Shown: positions 17,599 through 25,149, numbered from the stretch's first letter. The stretch is 47,668 nucleotides of DNA from Alphaproteobacteria bacterium (GCA_022449545.1 JAKUPN010000002.1:187255-234922), one strand, 5' to 3'. Notes: a model not told the origin generated them from the letters alone. Numbers and translations: made by a program.

Positions 17599-18684
17599 TT
17601 AATCAACTTTATATTTTATAGGCCATACGTGACCGTGTTTTTCTGCAGAGGCAATCGAGCGTTTTAAAACGGCACTCGCGGGATAACCTTTTGCATTAAA
17701 CTCTTTGGCTTTTTTAGCTGGAAGACCCTTTAAGGACTCGGCCCACTTAGCTTTTGTTTCATCAGACAATTCGTGAATGGTGCCCCCTTTATCTGCAATT
17801 CTTTGCAGGGTTGGGAGATACGCTTCTTCCTTATCCATTGCTATGACTTGCTCATAGTCTCGTCCGAGCTCATCAATGATTTTTTGGATTTCAGGAGGAA
17901 ACTTATTATAGGTATCCAGATTAATATGGACGAACAACCAAGTCACTGACCCAACTCCTATTTTCATATAATGCGGAGCTATTTCATAAAACTTTGCTGC
18001 TTCAAAAAAACTGGCGAAACCGATAACAGCATCAAACACTCCAGTTTGCAGTGAAGTATAAGCAATTGCGCCATTTGTTTGCACTGGAACCGCGCCGGTT
18101 CCTTCAAGCCAGGCAAGGTTCGCCCCAGCGGCCCCAATTTTGTAGCCTTTTAGGTCGGTAAGCTTCATTAGAGGTTTACGAGATATAATCTCATACGGGT
18201 CTAGTACGATCAGACCAATAAGCTTTTGGTTGAATTTTTTTTCAAAAATATCAATGAGTTCAGGGGTTGTGCTATACACATCTCTCGCTACTGATAGACT
18301 TTTTATGGGACTAAAAGGCCCGAAAGGTGTCCACACCTGGAAGGCATGCAGCGGAAGTTTTGCCGCTTCAAAACAATAACATCCCCCACCAATGTCAACG
18401 ACGCCTCTTTGCACTCCTTCTAATGTTTCAGTGACCTTTACAGCTGACGCACTGTAAAGTTCAGTAACTGACATCGTGTGTTCGGTTCTAGCCGCGACCC
18501 TCTTTATAAGCTCTGGAGCAAAATACTCCTTAAAGAACTTGACATAATGGAACCCTGGTGGATGTCCTGTGGCTAGTTTAACATTAAAGCTATCTGCCTG
18601 CGCAATGCCGGATGTTCCCGAGAATGTCATAATTGCCAAAGCAGTGGCAATTATAGAACTAACAATTGTTTTTTTAAAAAACAT
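17599..18684 (-). CDS. dctP: TRAP transporter substrate-binding protein DctP
   Basis: A 361-residue periplasmic binding protein. Residues 1-30 form a signal peptide (Lys-Lys, then a hydrophobic core, with probable cleavage after A-Q-A30). The mature part shows 'FNVKLATGHPPGFHYVKFF', 'MSVTELYSASAVKVTETLEG', 'DLKGYKIGAAGANLAWLEG' and 'FPPEIQKIIDELG', the course of DctP-type proteins. It captures the substrate for DctQM. A very strong AGGAGGGG precedes the ATG, fitting high-level synthesis. It lies 75 bp after the IPNS-like oxygenase gene, which may oxidise the imported compound, and is followed by the hairpin terminator. Substrate specificity cannot be read from the sequence. Confidence 0.95.
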   Translation of the reverse strand: MFFKKTIVSSIIATALAIMTFSGTSGIAQADSFNVKLATGHPPGFHYVKFFKEYFAPELIKRVAARTEHTMSVTELYSASAVKVTETLEGVQRGVVDIGGGCYCFEAAKLPLHAFQVWTPFGPFSPIKSLSVARDVYSTTPELIDIFEKKFNQKLIGLIVLDPYEIISRKPLMKLTDLKGYKIGAAGANLAWLEGTGAVPVQTNGAIAYTSLQTGVFDAVIGFASFFEAAKFYEIAPHYMKIGVGSVTWLFVHINLDTYNKFPPEIQKIIDELGRDYEQVIAMDKEEAYLPTLQRIADKGGTIHELSDETKAKWAESLKGLPAKKAKEFNAKGYPASAVLKRSIASAEKHGHVWPIKYKVD

Positions 18685-18759
18685 TTAATATTACCCCTCC
18701 TAATTATTTTTTAATTATTCAAGTAACAAAGTTCCTACTTAAAAAAGTAATTTTAGCCA

Positions 18760-19797
18760 CTAAACTGCAAAGCTTTTTTTGCTCTTTGAATGGTGAAAGT
18801 TACCATCTGAATAGTAAGCTAGGTAATCAATGAAAGTCATAGGTTCGTATTGAGCAGGTTTTTTCGCGCTAATGCAAGTCTCTAATGGTTCTGCGACTGT
18901 TTCGTCAGAGGGATTATAAAAATATGTCAGCGAATATCTGTCGGTTTTTGGAGATAAAACTCTGTGAGGTGTTGCGATAAACCTTCCATTAGTCCAACGA
19001 TTTAAAAACTCACCAGTATTTACCAAAATTGCACCATCCATGTAGGGGGCGGGGATCCAATTTCCTGACTGAGTAAGAATTTCGAGACCTGGCACTTTTG
19101 AAAGAGGCAAGAAAGTTAAAAATCCGTGATCGCTATGGGGGGCATGGCCAAATTGATTATCTTCTACTTCAACAACCGGATAGTGAGAATAACGGCCCCG
19201 GCAGTTAGGATTTAAGTTAAAATATTGATTAAAATAATTGGCAGGTTTTTCCAGTGCCAAAGCATATAATGGTAGTAATTTCCATCCTAAGGTCATCATC
19301 ACTTTTTGATATTCAATCATAGTTTGGCGGAAAGTTGGAAGACTTTCAGGCCACCTGTTAGGGATTGTAAAACGTTTATTTTCTATTATTAGCGGATCAT
19401 TGAGATCTCTTTCCACTCCTACGAGTAGCGTCTCATTTTGATCTTTTTTGGTGTTTTTATTGATTGTTGAAGTTTCGTAAATTGTAGATTTTGGTGGGAC
19501 ATACCCTATCATATTGTGATCAAATTTAAGTTTTATTTTTTCCTCGAAAGGGAGCGAAAAGAAAGCTTTTAGTTCACTGAAGCAGCGCTCAATAAGTTTT
19601 TTGGAAATGCCATGATTAATTATGTAATAGAAACCTATATTTTCTTGGGCGTGTCTTAAATCATTCGATAACTTTTGTTCTGCGCCCTTTTTACGAGAAA
19701 AGTATGGTTCCAAGTCAAGAATGGGAATTTCTGTGAGGGCAGATTGAGGTTTTACAGTCGTTTGTATTTGTGGGGTAGTCTCAATTTTTGAAATCAT
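18760..19797 (-). CDS. IPNS-like 2-oxoglutarate/Fe(II)-dependent oxygenase (paralogue 3)
   Basis: A 345-residue IPNS-like oxygenase, closely related to the one at 3116-4144. The ATG at 19797 is preferred over a TTG four codons upstream because GAGAGAAAG lies just before it. In this numbering the iron ligands are H221-x-D223 ('APHSDHGF') and H278 ('TPHRVL'), with R287-x-S289. The N-terminal 'ENIGFYYIINHGI' and the 'PPKSTIYETSTINKNTKKDQ' stretch match paralogue 1. It heads the minus-strand run leading into dctP, dctQ, dctM and the crotonase, so it may hydroxylate or otherwise activate the compound brought in by the transporter. A palindrome lies in its divergent promoter region at 19923-19941. 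Confidence 0.9.
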   Translation of the reverse strand: MISKIETTPQIQTTVKPQSALTEIPILDLEPYFSRKKGAEQKLSNDLRHAQENIGFYYIINHGISKKLIERCFSELKAFFSLPFEEKIKLKFDHNMIGYVPPKSTIYETSTINKNTKKDQNETLLVGVERDLNDPLIIENKRFTIPNRWPESLPTFRQTMIEYQKVMMTLGWKLLPLYALALEKPANYFNQYFNLNPNCRGRYSHYPVVEVEDNQFGHAPHSDHGFLTFLPLSKVPGLEILTQSGNWIPAPYMDGAILVNTGEFLNRWTNGRFIATPHRVLSPKTDRYSLTYFYNPSDETVAEPLETCISAKKPAQYEPMTFIDYLAYYSDGNFHHSKSKKSFAV

Positions 19798-19922
19798 TCT
19801 TTCTCTCAAGCTTAGTTTATTGAGGAAACATACGAATAATATAAACTGTAATAAAAGTTGGTAAATTAAAAAAAATGTTTTGTAACTAAAGTATTCTACA
19901 TTTTCAATTTAAGATTAATTAG

Positions 19923-19941
19923 GTTACTTTTTAAAAGTAAC
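19923..19941. promoter_or_regulatory. 19-bp palindrome, candidate operator between divergent genes
   Basis: GTTACTTTT-T-AAAAGTAAC is a perfect inverted repeat with 9-bp arms around one central base, in the 215-bp region between the oxygenase/TRAP operon (minus) and the tandem cupin genes (plus). A further GTAACTAAAG half-site-like element lies at 19882-19891. The dyad spacing suits a dimeric transcription factor. No regulator gene is adjacent, so which protein would bind is unknown. Confidence 0.45.
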
Positions 19942-20024
19942 ACTTTAGTCAATCAGAAAAGATCACTAATGAAAACACCTAATTCCTCTTAAGCTTTAAT
20001 GAAGCGCTAAACTAGGAGAAGATT

Positions 20025-20555
20025 ATGTCCAAAATAGAAGTATCTACTGATTTAATGGAGTCAGAAAGAGTGGCAAGGTTTTCTAACACAGAACCAAATC
20101 CGATGATGTTTGTTGACACAAGATTACCCGAACATGCCAGAGAGCTTTTCAGTATAATTGGACCAGGGGTATCAGAAGATCCTAAAACTAGGCCTTCTAT
20201 AACTGGTAGTCATGGATTTAACGTTGCATATGTTGGCGCCGAACCAGGTTGTGGAGCTGCCCTACATAATCATGTAACTGTTGAAGTTTTCATTCCTTTT
20301 TCAGGAAACTGGACAATATACTGGGGCGATGAGGGAGAAAATGAAATCTCTATTGGCCCATTAGATTGTATTTCTGTGCCGCCAGGGGTCATGAGAGGGT
20401 TTAGAAATAATAGTGAAAATTATGCACATATGGTGGCCATTGTTGGGGGTGATGATAATGGAAAAGTTGAATGGGCGCAGTCCGTTCTTGAACGAGCGAG
20501 CAAGACTGGTTTGAGGTTAGATGTCGACGGAAACTTAATTGTTGAAGATGCATAA
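20025..20555 (+). CDS. Cupin-domain protein (tandem copy 1)
   Basis: A 176-residue protein with one cupin barrel. The first cupin motif is 'GCGAALHNHVTVEVFIPFSG' (metal ligands expected among H and E), followed by 'WTIYWGDEGENEISIGPLDCI' and the second motif around 'SVPPGVMRGFRNNSE'. It is homologous throughout to the protein encoded 61 bp downstream: both begin with an 'ERxARFS' segment, then 'LPxH', 'GxGVSE' and a C-terminal 'DxNG/DGN'. AGGAGAAG precedes the ATG. Small cupins can be metal-dependent oxygenases, isomerases or sugar/acid binders; the function is unknown. It probably forms an operon with the second cupin and the nitroreductase. Confidence 0.87.
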   Translation: MSKIEVSTDLMESERVARFSNTEPNPMMFVDTRLPEHARELFSIIGPGVSEDPKTRPSITGSHGFNVAYVGAEPGCGAALHNHVTVEVFIPFSGNWTIYWGDEGENEISIGPLDCISVPPGVMRGFRNNSENYAHMVAIVGGDDNGKVEWAQSVLERASKTGLRLDVDGNLIVEDA

Positions 20556-20616
20556 ATCTAATTTTCTTATCGGATGATTTTACTTGAAAGGCAATAGTAT
20601 TTCAGGGAGGTAAAGC

Positions 20617-21138
20617 ATGTCGGATGTATGGGGAAAGAAAAAAATGGAGCGTGAACGCATTGCTAGATTTAGCAAGCTTAAAACTGATCCGCGCTTTTTT
20701 TTGGATTCAATGTTACCAGGCCATGAAAGACTAAATTTCAATGTTATAGGCACGGGAGTCTCAGAAAACCCTGAGGCTAAACCTGCAATAGATTATGCTA
20801 TGGACTTCAATCTCACTTATATGAAAGCCGCTCCGGGAAAAGGCCCCTCATTACATTCTCATGATCATGTTGAAGTTTTTATCCCTATGACAGGCAAATG
20901 GTCTGTTACCTGGGGAAATAATGGGGAACATGAAGTTATTCTTGAGCCATTTGATGTAATTTCGGTTCCTATAGGAGAAATGAGAGCGATTAAGAATATA
21001 AGTGATGAAGAAGCTTGGCATTTGACTATCTTGGGAGGCACTAAACCTAGTCGCGTTGAATGGCATGAACAAGTAATAAAAAAAGCAGAGAAGGCTGGAT
21101 TTAAACTTGATGAAAATGGAAATGTTAAAAAAATTTAA
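20617..21138 (+). CDS. Cupin-domain protein (tandem copy 2)
   Basis: A 173-residue cupin protein, a diverged tandem duplicate of the preceding gene. The metal site 'GPSLHSHDHVEVFIPMTGKW' has an H-x-H-x-H arrangement plus Glu, a fuller ligand set than in copy 1, where 'LHNHVTVEVF' lacks one His. The second motif is in 'SVPIGEMRAIKNISDEEAWH'. A strong AGGGAGG lies before the ATG. The nitroreductase gene follows after 30 bp. The ligand difference suggests the two have separate roles or work as a hetero-oligomer; no function is assigned. Confidence 0.87.
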   Translation: MSDVWGKKKMERERIARFSKLKTDPRFFLDSMLPGHERLNFNVIGTGVSENPEAKPAIDYAMDFNLTYMKAAPGKGPSLHSHDHVEVFIPMTGKWSVTWGNNGEHEVILEPFDVISVPIGEMRAIKNISDEEAWHLTILGGTKPSRVEWHEQVIKKAEKAGFKLDENGNVKKI

Positions 21139-21168
21139 ATATAATTTTTTATGTAAGAGGGAATAATT

Positions 21169-22035
21169 TTGTCAGAAATTAAAGAGCAGCTCAGTTTAAG
21201 TCTTACTCGTAGATTTGGGTTAAAGACTGATTTAGAAATCGATAACCTACTCAAAAAACATGAATTCTCTTTAGAAAGCCTAATTGAACTGGATCGTATT
21301 CTATCTCGGAAAAGCATTAGGAAGTATTCCAAGCGGGAAATTAATGATGAAATCCGTACACTACTACTCGCGTGTGCTCAATCGGCCTCTGCCAAATCAG
21401 ATTTGCAGCAGTATTCAATTATCGATTTGTCCGAAAAAACTAGGAAAGAATCTCTTGCCAAGCTGTGTGATACTCCATGGATGTCTTCTGCTCCTATGTT
21501 GTTGGTTTTTTGTGGTGACTTGAGACGAGCAGCGCGCATATGCGAAATGAAAGGATATATCTATTCACAAAACACATTAGATAGTTTAGCAAATTCGATC
21601 ACGGATTCTTCTTTGGCGATGCAATCAATAATTTTAGCTGCCGAGACGGTAGGTCTTGGTTGTTGCTGTATTAGTCAGGTGCGCAAACGACTTTCTGAAA
21701 CTGCAGATCTACTTCATTTACCCCAAGGTGTTTTTCCTTTGGTTGGTTTGGCCATTGGATGGCCAGACGAAAAGCGTGATGTTTCGCAGAGACTACCACC
21801 AAGAGTGATTATTCATAAAAATGAGTACAGCGATCAAAATTTACTCGATGAGATCAACGAATACGATCGGCGTCGGCATGAAGATCGTCCAATAGCTAGA
21901 CAAATAAATACTGAAAAGTATGGTACAAAATCTTTTTATGGTTGGTCAGACAACACCTCTCGTCGTTTAGCGGAGCCTAGCGAACTAGACGATCTTAAGG
22001 GTTTTTTAAGCTCTCGAGGTTTTGATCTTTCTTAA
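21169..22035 (+). CDS. Nitroreductase-family FMN oxidoreductase
   Basis: A 288-residue flavoprotein of the nitroreductase fold. The FMN-binding arginine region is 'ILSRKSIRKYSKREI' (about 44-58); then come 'LLLACAQSASAKSDLQQYSI', 'APMLLVFCGDLRRAARI', 'SLAMQSIILAAETVGLGCC' and 'FPLVGLAIGWPDEKRD', as in NfsA-like enzymes. The start is TTG at 21169 with GAGGG seven bases upstream; no ATG is available before the conserved N-terminus. It reduces nitro, quinone or flavin substrates with NAD(P)H, or carries out another FMN reaction. It is the third gene of the cupin-cupin-nitroreductase run. The substrate is unknown. Confidence 0.9.
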   Translation: MSEIKEQLSLSLTRRFGLKTDLEIDNLLKKHEFSLESLIELDRILSRKSIRKYSKREINDEIRTLLLACAQSASAKSDLQQYSIIDLSEKTRKESLAKLCDTPWMSSAPMLLVFCGDLRRAARICEMKGYIYSQNTLDSLANSITDSSLAMQSIILAAETVGLGCCCISQVRKRLSETADLLHLPQGVFPLVGLAIGWPDEKRDVSQRLPPRVIIHKNEYSDQNLLDEINEYDRRRHEDRPIARQINTEKYGTKSFYGWSDNTSRRLAEPSELDDLKGFLSSRGFDLS

Positions 22036-22091
22036 AACATTGGCCTGTCCATTGGCTGCATTCTAATTGTCAAATATATGCTTTAACTGAC

Positions 22092-22139
22092 TGTCACAGA
22101 TTGACACACCAAAAAAAATGTAAATAATATATATTTACA
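22092..22139 (+). promoter_or_regulatory. Candidate promoter with two inverted repeats upstream of the riboswitch
   Basis: A perfect -35 hexamer TTGACA (22101-22106) is followed after 18 bases by TAATAT (22125-22130), a fair -10. TGTCA-5-TGACA (22092-22106) overlaps the -35, and TGTAAAT-7-ATTTACA (22119-22139) overlaps the -10. This reads as a sigma70-type promoter with one or two operators, firing about 90 bases before the riboswitch aptamer. A second, weaker promoter (TTTACA 22134, TATATT 22155) is possible. Confidence 0.45.
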
Positions 22140-22223
22140 TCTTTATTAGTGTGGTATATTTAAAGATAGTTATTTTTTCTTACGTGAACATATATATTTC
22201 TTGAGCTAAAATAGCAGAGAAAT

Positions 22224-22277
22224 ACGCGGAAATTTGATGGGGCAGCTTGCAACCGCGTTAACAATTGCTAAAGCGCC
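22224..22277 (+). ncRNA. SAM-II-type riboswitch aptamer
   Basis: An H-type pseudoknot with the layout and conserved bases of SAM-II. P1 is ACGCGG (22224-22229) with CCGCGT (22253-22258). Loop 1 begins AAATTTGA, like the conserved AUUUAA, and ends in the invariant TTGCAA (22247-22252). The 3' strand is GCTAAAGCGCC (22267-22277), containing the invariant GCUAAA. P2 forms fully: GGC, GC, TT and GC of 22241-22250 pair with GCC, GC, AA and GC of 22267-22277, with one bulged A (22244). The spacing between TTGCAA and GCTAAA is 14 bases against 16 in the crystallised marine metX example (from memory). It precedes the OsmC-like gene rather than a methionine gene. Confidence 0.8.
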
Positions 22278-22515
22278 GTAGGACATAGATTCTGCGGGCC
22301 CAAAACTAGGCTTGGGAATCAAACTCTCATGAAAATATAGATAAAGAAATGACATTTAGGAGCCAACTTTGGCTCTGTTTATAGTATCTGATACAAAGAA
22401 ATTTGTTGGGGTATTAATTTTAAACTGTCATTTTTTTGATTTCCGGACCCAAAGAAATATTGATTCGATCAACGAATGGGTCGTTTTAGTCTTATCAATA
22501 TAATGGAGAAAAGTT
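22278..22515 (+). promoter_or_regulatory. Structured leader between the riboswitch and the OsmC-like gene
   Basis: This is the rest of the 480-bp gene-free stretch 22036-22515; 22036-22091 shows nothing recognisable. After the aptamer come three hairpins: CCCAA/TTGGG (22299-22316), GAGCCA/TGGCTC with a four-base loop (22360-22375), and a two-part stem of GACCCA/TGGGTC (22446-22482) enclosing TTGAT/ATCAA. An 11-codon ORF (22349-22384, MTFRSQLWLCL) covers the second hairpin; it may be chance. GGAG at 22505-22508 is the ribosome site of the OsmC-like gene. The aptamer is far from that site, so control may act by transcription termination or on a short leader peptide. Confidence 0.4.
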
Positions 22516-23076
22516 ATGACAAATTCTGAATCAACCGTGAATAATGGAGTGAATGTTGAGGCGTTGCTGGGAGCCAGAGAAGCACTTAGTGATGCGCCGG
22601 AAGCAGCCCAGTTTTCATGGAGGGCAAGTTGTGAGTGGAAAAAGGGGACTCATAGCAGAACTGTTGTTGAAGGTTATTACGGTCTTGGGGAAGAACACTC
22701 ACATAAAACGTCATTTAGTTTTGATGCTGATCACCCGGAAACTTTTGCAGCTGAAGACAATGGGGCTACGCCAGTAGAGATTGTTCTCGTTGGACTGGCA
22801 AGTTGTTTGACTGCTGGCATTGCTGCTGTTGCCCAACATCGAGACATCCAGATTCATTCTTGTAAGGCGACGATTGAGGGTGGCATGGATATCCAGGGTA
22901 TCTTAGGTGTAGATTCTGAAGTTCGGAATGGCTTCAATGGCATTAGGGTACATTATGATATTGATGCGGACGCAACTGAAGATGAAATTAGCGCGTTAGT
23001 TGCTCAATCGCAAAAGAGATCTGCTGTATACGATGTAGTAACGAACCCTACAAATGTTACCGTGGATGTTAACTAA
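22516..23076 (+). CDS. OsmC-family protein
   Basis: A 186-residue OsmC-like protein. After a variable N-terminus come 'FSWRASCEWKKGTH', 'FSFDADHPETFAAEDNGATP', then the family core helix 'EIVLVGLASCLTAGIAAVAQ' with the conserved Cys C97, and 'CKATIEGGMDIQGILG'. Classical OsmC/Ohr proteins are thiol peroxidases with two active cysteines; C39 and C116 are also present, but their positions differ from the classical pair, so peroxidase activity is uncertain and thiol or sulfide chemistry is possible. GGAG is seven bases before the ATG. It is the first gene after the SAM-II-type leader and is followed 31 bp later by an FAD monooxygenase, so both are likely under the riboswitch. Confidence 0.88.
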   Translation: MTNSESTVNNGVNVEALLGAREALSDAPEAAQFSWRASCEWKKGTHSRTVVEGYYGLGEEHSHKTSFSFDADHPETFAAEDNGATPVEIVLVGLASCLTAGIAAVAQHRDIQIHSCKATIEGGMDIQGILGVDSEVRNGFNGIRVHYDIDADATEDEISALVAQSQKRSAVYDVVTNPTNVTVDVN

Positions 23077-23107
23077 ACAATTCATATATTAGTTTAGTTT
23101 CTTCATC

Positions 23108-24358
23108 ATGGGTTCTTTGCGTAAAACAACTACTGTTATAATCGGAGCGGGTCACGCAGGTCTAGCTATGAGTAAATGCCTAAGTGATTTAGGTGTTGAT
23201 CATATTGTTCTTGAAAGAGGTCAAGTAGCGAATTCCTGGTGCGCAGAACGCTGGGATTCGCTGCGTCTTCTAACACCTAATTGGCAGAGTCGTTTGCCTG
23301 GCTACTCTTATAAAGGGGATGAACCTAATGGATATCGAAGTATGCCTGAAGTTATCCAGTTTATTAGCGACTATGCCAATTTCATTTCTGCACCTGTGCA
23401 GGTCAATACTAACGTACTCAAAGTAAGAGCAACTGAGTATGGTTTTAAATTATTGACTTCTCAAGGAGAATGGGAATGCAAAACTTTAGTAGTCGCGAGT
23501 GGTGCTTGCAATATTCCTAATGTTCCGAAAATAGCAAAAAATATAGCATCTAAATTGGAGACCTTTACTCCGATTCAATACCGAAATCCTGATCAACTGC
23601 CCCAAGGTGGGGTTCTGGTCGTTGGGGCTTCGGCGACAGGGGTTCAGCTTGCAAATGAAATTCATCTTTCAGGAAGGCCTGTTACATTGTCTGTAGGAGA
23701 ACATGTGCGTGTACCTCGCTTTTATCGTGGTAGAGATATAAAATGGTGGATGGATGCTTCGGGACTTCTCGATGAAAGTTATGATGAAATTGATGATTTA
23801 CGCCGGGCACGTCGCGTTCCATCTCTCCAACTTACAGGTTCCAAGAACCCTATTATTCTAGACTTAAATCATTTGTCTTCTATTGGGGTTAAATTAGTAG
23901 GCAGAGTCGCAGGTATGAACGAGGGTTCGCTTCAGATCTCTGGTTCTCTTAAAAATATAACAAAACTTGCTGATCTAAAAATGGATCGTCTTTTAGACGG
24001 TATTGATGAGTGGGCGGAAAAAAACTTCCTTAATGGGGAAATTGGAAAGTCTGAACGTTTTAAAACAACCAATGTGGATGAGTCGCCATCATTGGCAATA
24101 GATATAACAAGCGGAGAGGTTAAGACTATAATCTGGGCAACAGGTTTTCGTCCCGATTTGTCTTGGTTAGACGTTCCTGTTCTAAATCACAAAGGTGAAA
24201 TAAGACACAATGGTGGAATAGTGGAATACCCTGGCATGTACCTTTTAGGGATGCAGTTTTTACGCAAACGTAAATCATCTTTGATTGATGGGGCTGGCGA
24301 TGATGCACGATTTTTGAGTAAGCACTTGAGAGCATATATAGATGGCTCTCTAACTTGA
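23108..24358 (+). CDS. FAD/NAD(P)-dependent monooxygenase-like flavoprotein (FMO/CzcO type)
   Basis: A 416-residue two-dinucleotide-fold flavoprotein. The FAD motif 'IIGAGHAGLAMSKCLSDLG' is at about 12-30, then 'ERWDSLRLLTPNWQSRLPG', typical of flavin monooxygenases and CzcO-like proteins. The NAD(P) motif 'VVGASATGVQLANEIHLSG' is near 176-194 and the C-terminal ATG motif is 'IWATGFRPDLSWLDVPV'. It could oxygenate sulfur or nitrogen centres or be a related oxidoreductase; a clean FMO fingerprint (FxGxxxHxxxY/F) was not found. It lies 31 bp after the OsmC-like gene and is probably co-transcribed under the SAM-II-type element. No clear Shine-Dalgarno precedes the ATG. The gene ends in TGA. Confidence 0.88.
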   Translation: MGSLRKTTTVIIGAGHAGLAMSKCLSDLGVDHIVLERGQVANSWCAERWDSLRLLTPNWQSRLPGYSYKGDEPNGYRSMPEVIQFISDYANFISAPVQVNTNVLKVRATEYGFKLLTSQGEWECKTLVVASGACNIPNVPKIAKNIASKLETFTPIQYRNPDQLPQGGVLVVGASATGVQLANEIHLSGRPVTLSVGEHVRVPRFYRGRDIKWWMDASGLLDESYDEIDDLRRARRVPSLQLTGSKNPIILDLNHLSSIGVKLVGRVAGMNEGSLQISGSLKNITKLADLKMDRLLDGIDEWAEKNFLNGEIGKSERFKTTNVDESPSLAIDITSGEVKTIIWATGFRPDLSWLDVPVLNHKGEIRHNGGIVEYPGMYLLGMQFLRKRKSSLIDGAGDDARFLSKHLRAYIDGSLT

Positions 24359-24429
24359 TAACTTTTACCATAAGAAGGAATCAAAAAAAGCAATAAAGCC
24401 ACTTTCTTGGTAAATTTACGCCTGGCTGG

Positions 24430-25068
24430 TCATCTACGGATCAAACCCATGGGCATGTTTGATATCCGTTGCATTTCTGCTGTTTCGAATAACTCAGATT
24501 CTCTAATATAATCCTGCATCATCTCTGTAGCGTCACTACCCCAGAAAAGTTCATTGTTTATGGTGAAGGTAGGAACACCAAAAACACCCTCCGCTATAGC
24601 CATTTCGGTATTGGCATGAAGAGATTTCTTGACCTTTTTATTTGATAAAACGGACTCAGGGTCATCTATCTCGACAGCCTTAGCCATAGCTTTAATACCT
24701 TCAGCAGAATCAGGTTGCAGACCTTGTCCGTATATAAGATTAAAAATGTTAGTAACCTGTTCAATTCCTGCTCCTGCCGCAACACAAAGTCTAAGAGAGG
24801 GTAAAGGATTGTAGGGGTGTTTAGGTGGCATAGTAAAAGGCAAACCAATTTGGAATGCTTGCCATTTAAAAAACCTATAAACGAAGCGACGTTTTGAAGG
24901 AATTTCTGCTGGCCCAAGTTGTCCCCAATGTTTAAGTAACCCAGCAAAGACAACAGGAACGGGTGTGATTTCTAGATTATTAGGTAGTTTTGAAAATTGA
25001 GCTAGCTGAAGGTAGGCAAATGGAGAAATAAAATCAAAATACCATTTAGATGGGATTATTGAGCTCAT
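24430..25068 (-). CDS. 2-hydroxychromene-2-carboxylate isomerase-like (DsbA/GST-kappa fold) protein
   Basis: A 212-residue thioredoxin-fold protein of the HCCA isomerase/GST-kappa group. The N-terminal 'WYFDFISPFAYLQLAQF' has S15 at the place of the catalytic Ser of HCCA isomerase, in the usual 'SPFxYL' context. The C-terminal half shows 'AIAEGVFGVPTFTINNELFW' with the cis-Pro, then 'WGSDATEMMQDYI'. Relatives isomerise a hydroxychromene carboxylate in naphthalene catabolism with glutathione, or have unknown GSH-dependent roles. AAGGAAAA precedes the ATG. It is divergent from the GST gene (25150) across 81 bp and convergent with the FAD monooxygenase. A second family member is at 31361. Confidence 0.88.
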   Translation of the reverse strand: MSSIIPSKWYFDFISPFAYLQLAQFSKLPNNLEITPVPVVFAGLLKHWGQLGPAEIPSKRRFVYRFFKWQAFQIGLPFTMPPKHPYNPLPSLRLCVAAGAGIEQVTNIFNLIYGQGLQPDSAEGIKAMAKAVEIDDPESVLSNKKVKKSLHANTEMAIAEGVFGVPTFTINNELFWGSDATEMMQDYIRESELFETAEMQRISNMPMGLIRR

Positions 25069-25149
25069 CTTTTTTCCTTCATTGGCGTCTGAGTTGACAA
25101 ATCAATCACCTGAGTGAACCTTATATTTAGTAAGAAATTGGAGTCAACA

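Noticed and set aside
22349..22384. 11-codon ORF (MTFRSQLWLCL) as a real leader peptide gene
   Set aside because: No convincing ribosome site, and ORFs this short are common by chance. It is mentioned in the leader entry but not called as a gene.
24364..24414. TTTACC...GGTAAA long stem between the convergent monooxygenase and HCCA-isomerase-like genes as a bidirectional terminator
   Set aside because: The pairing is interrupted by bulges, the loop is long and there is no clear U-tract; suggestive only.
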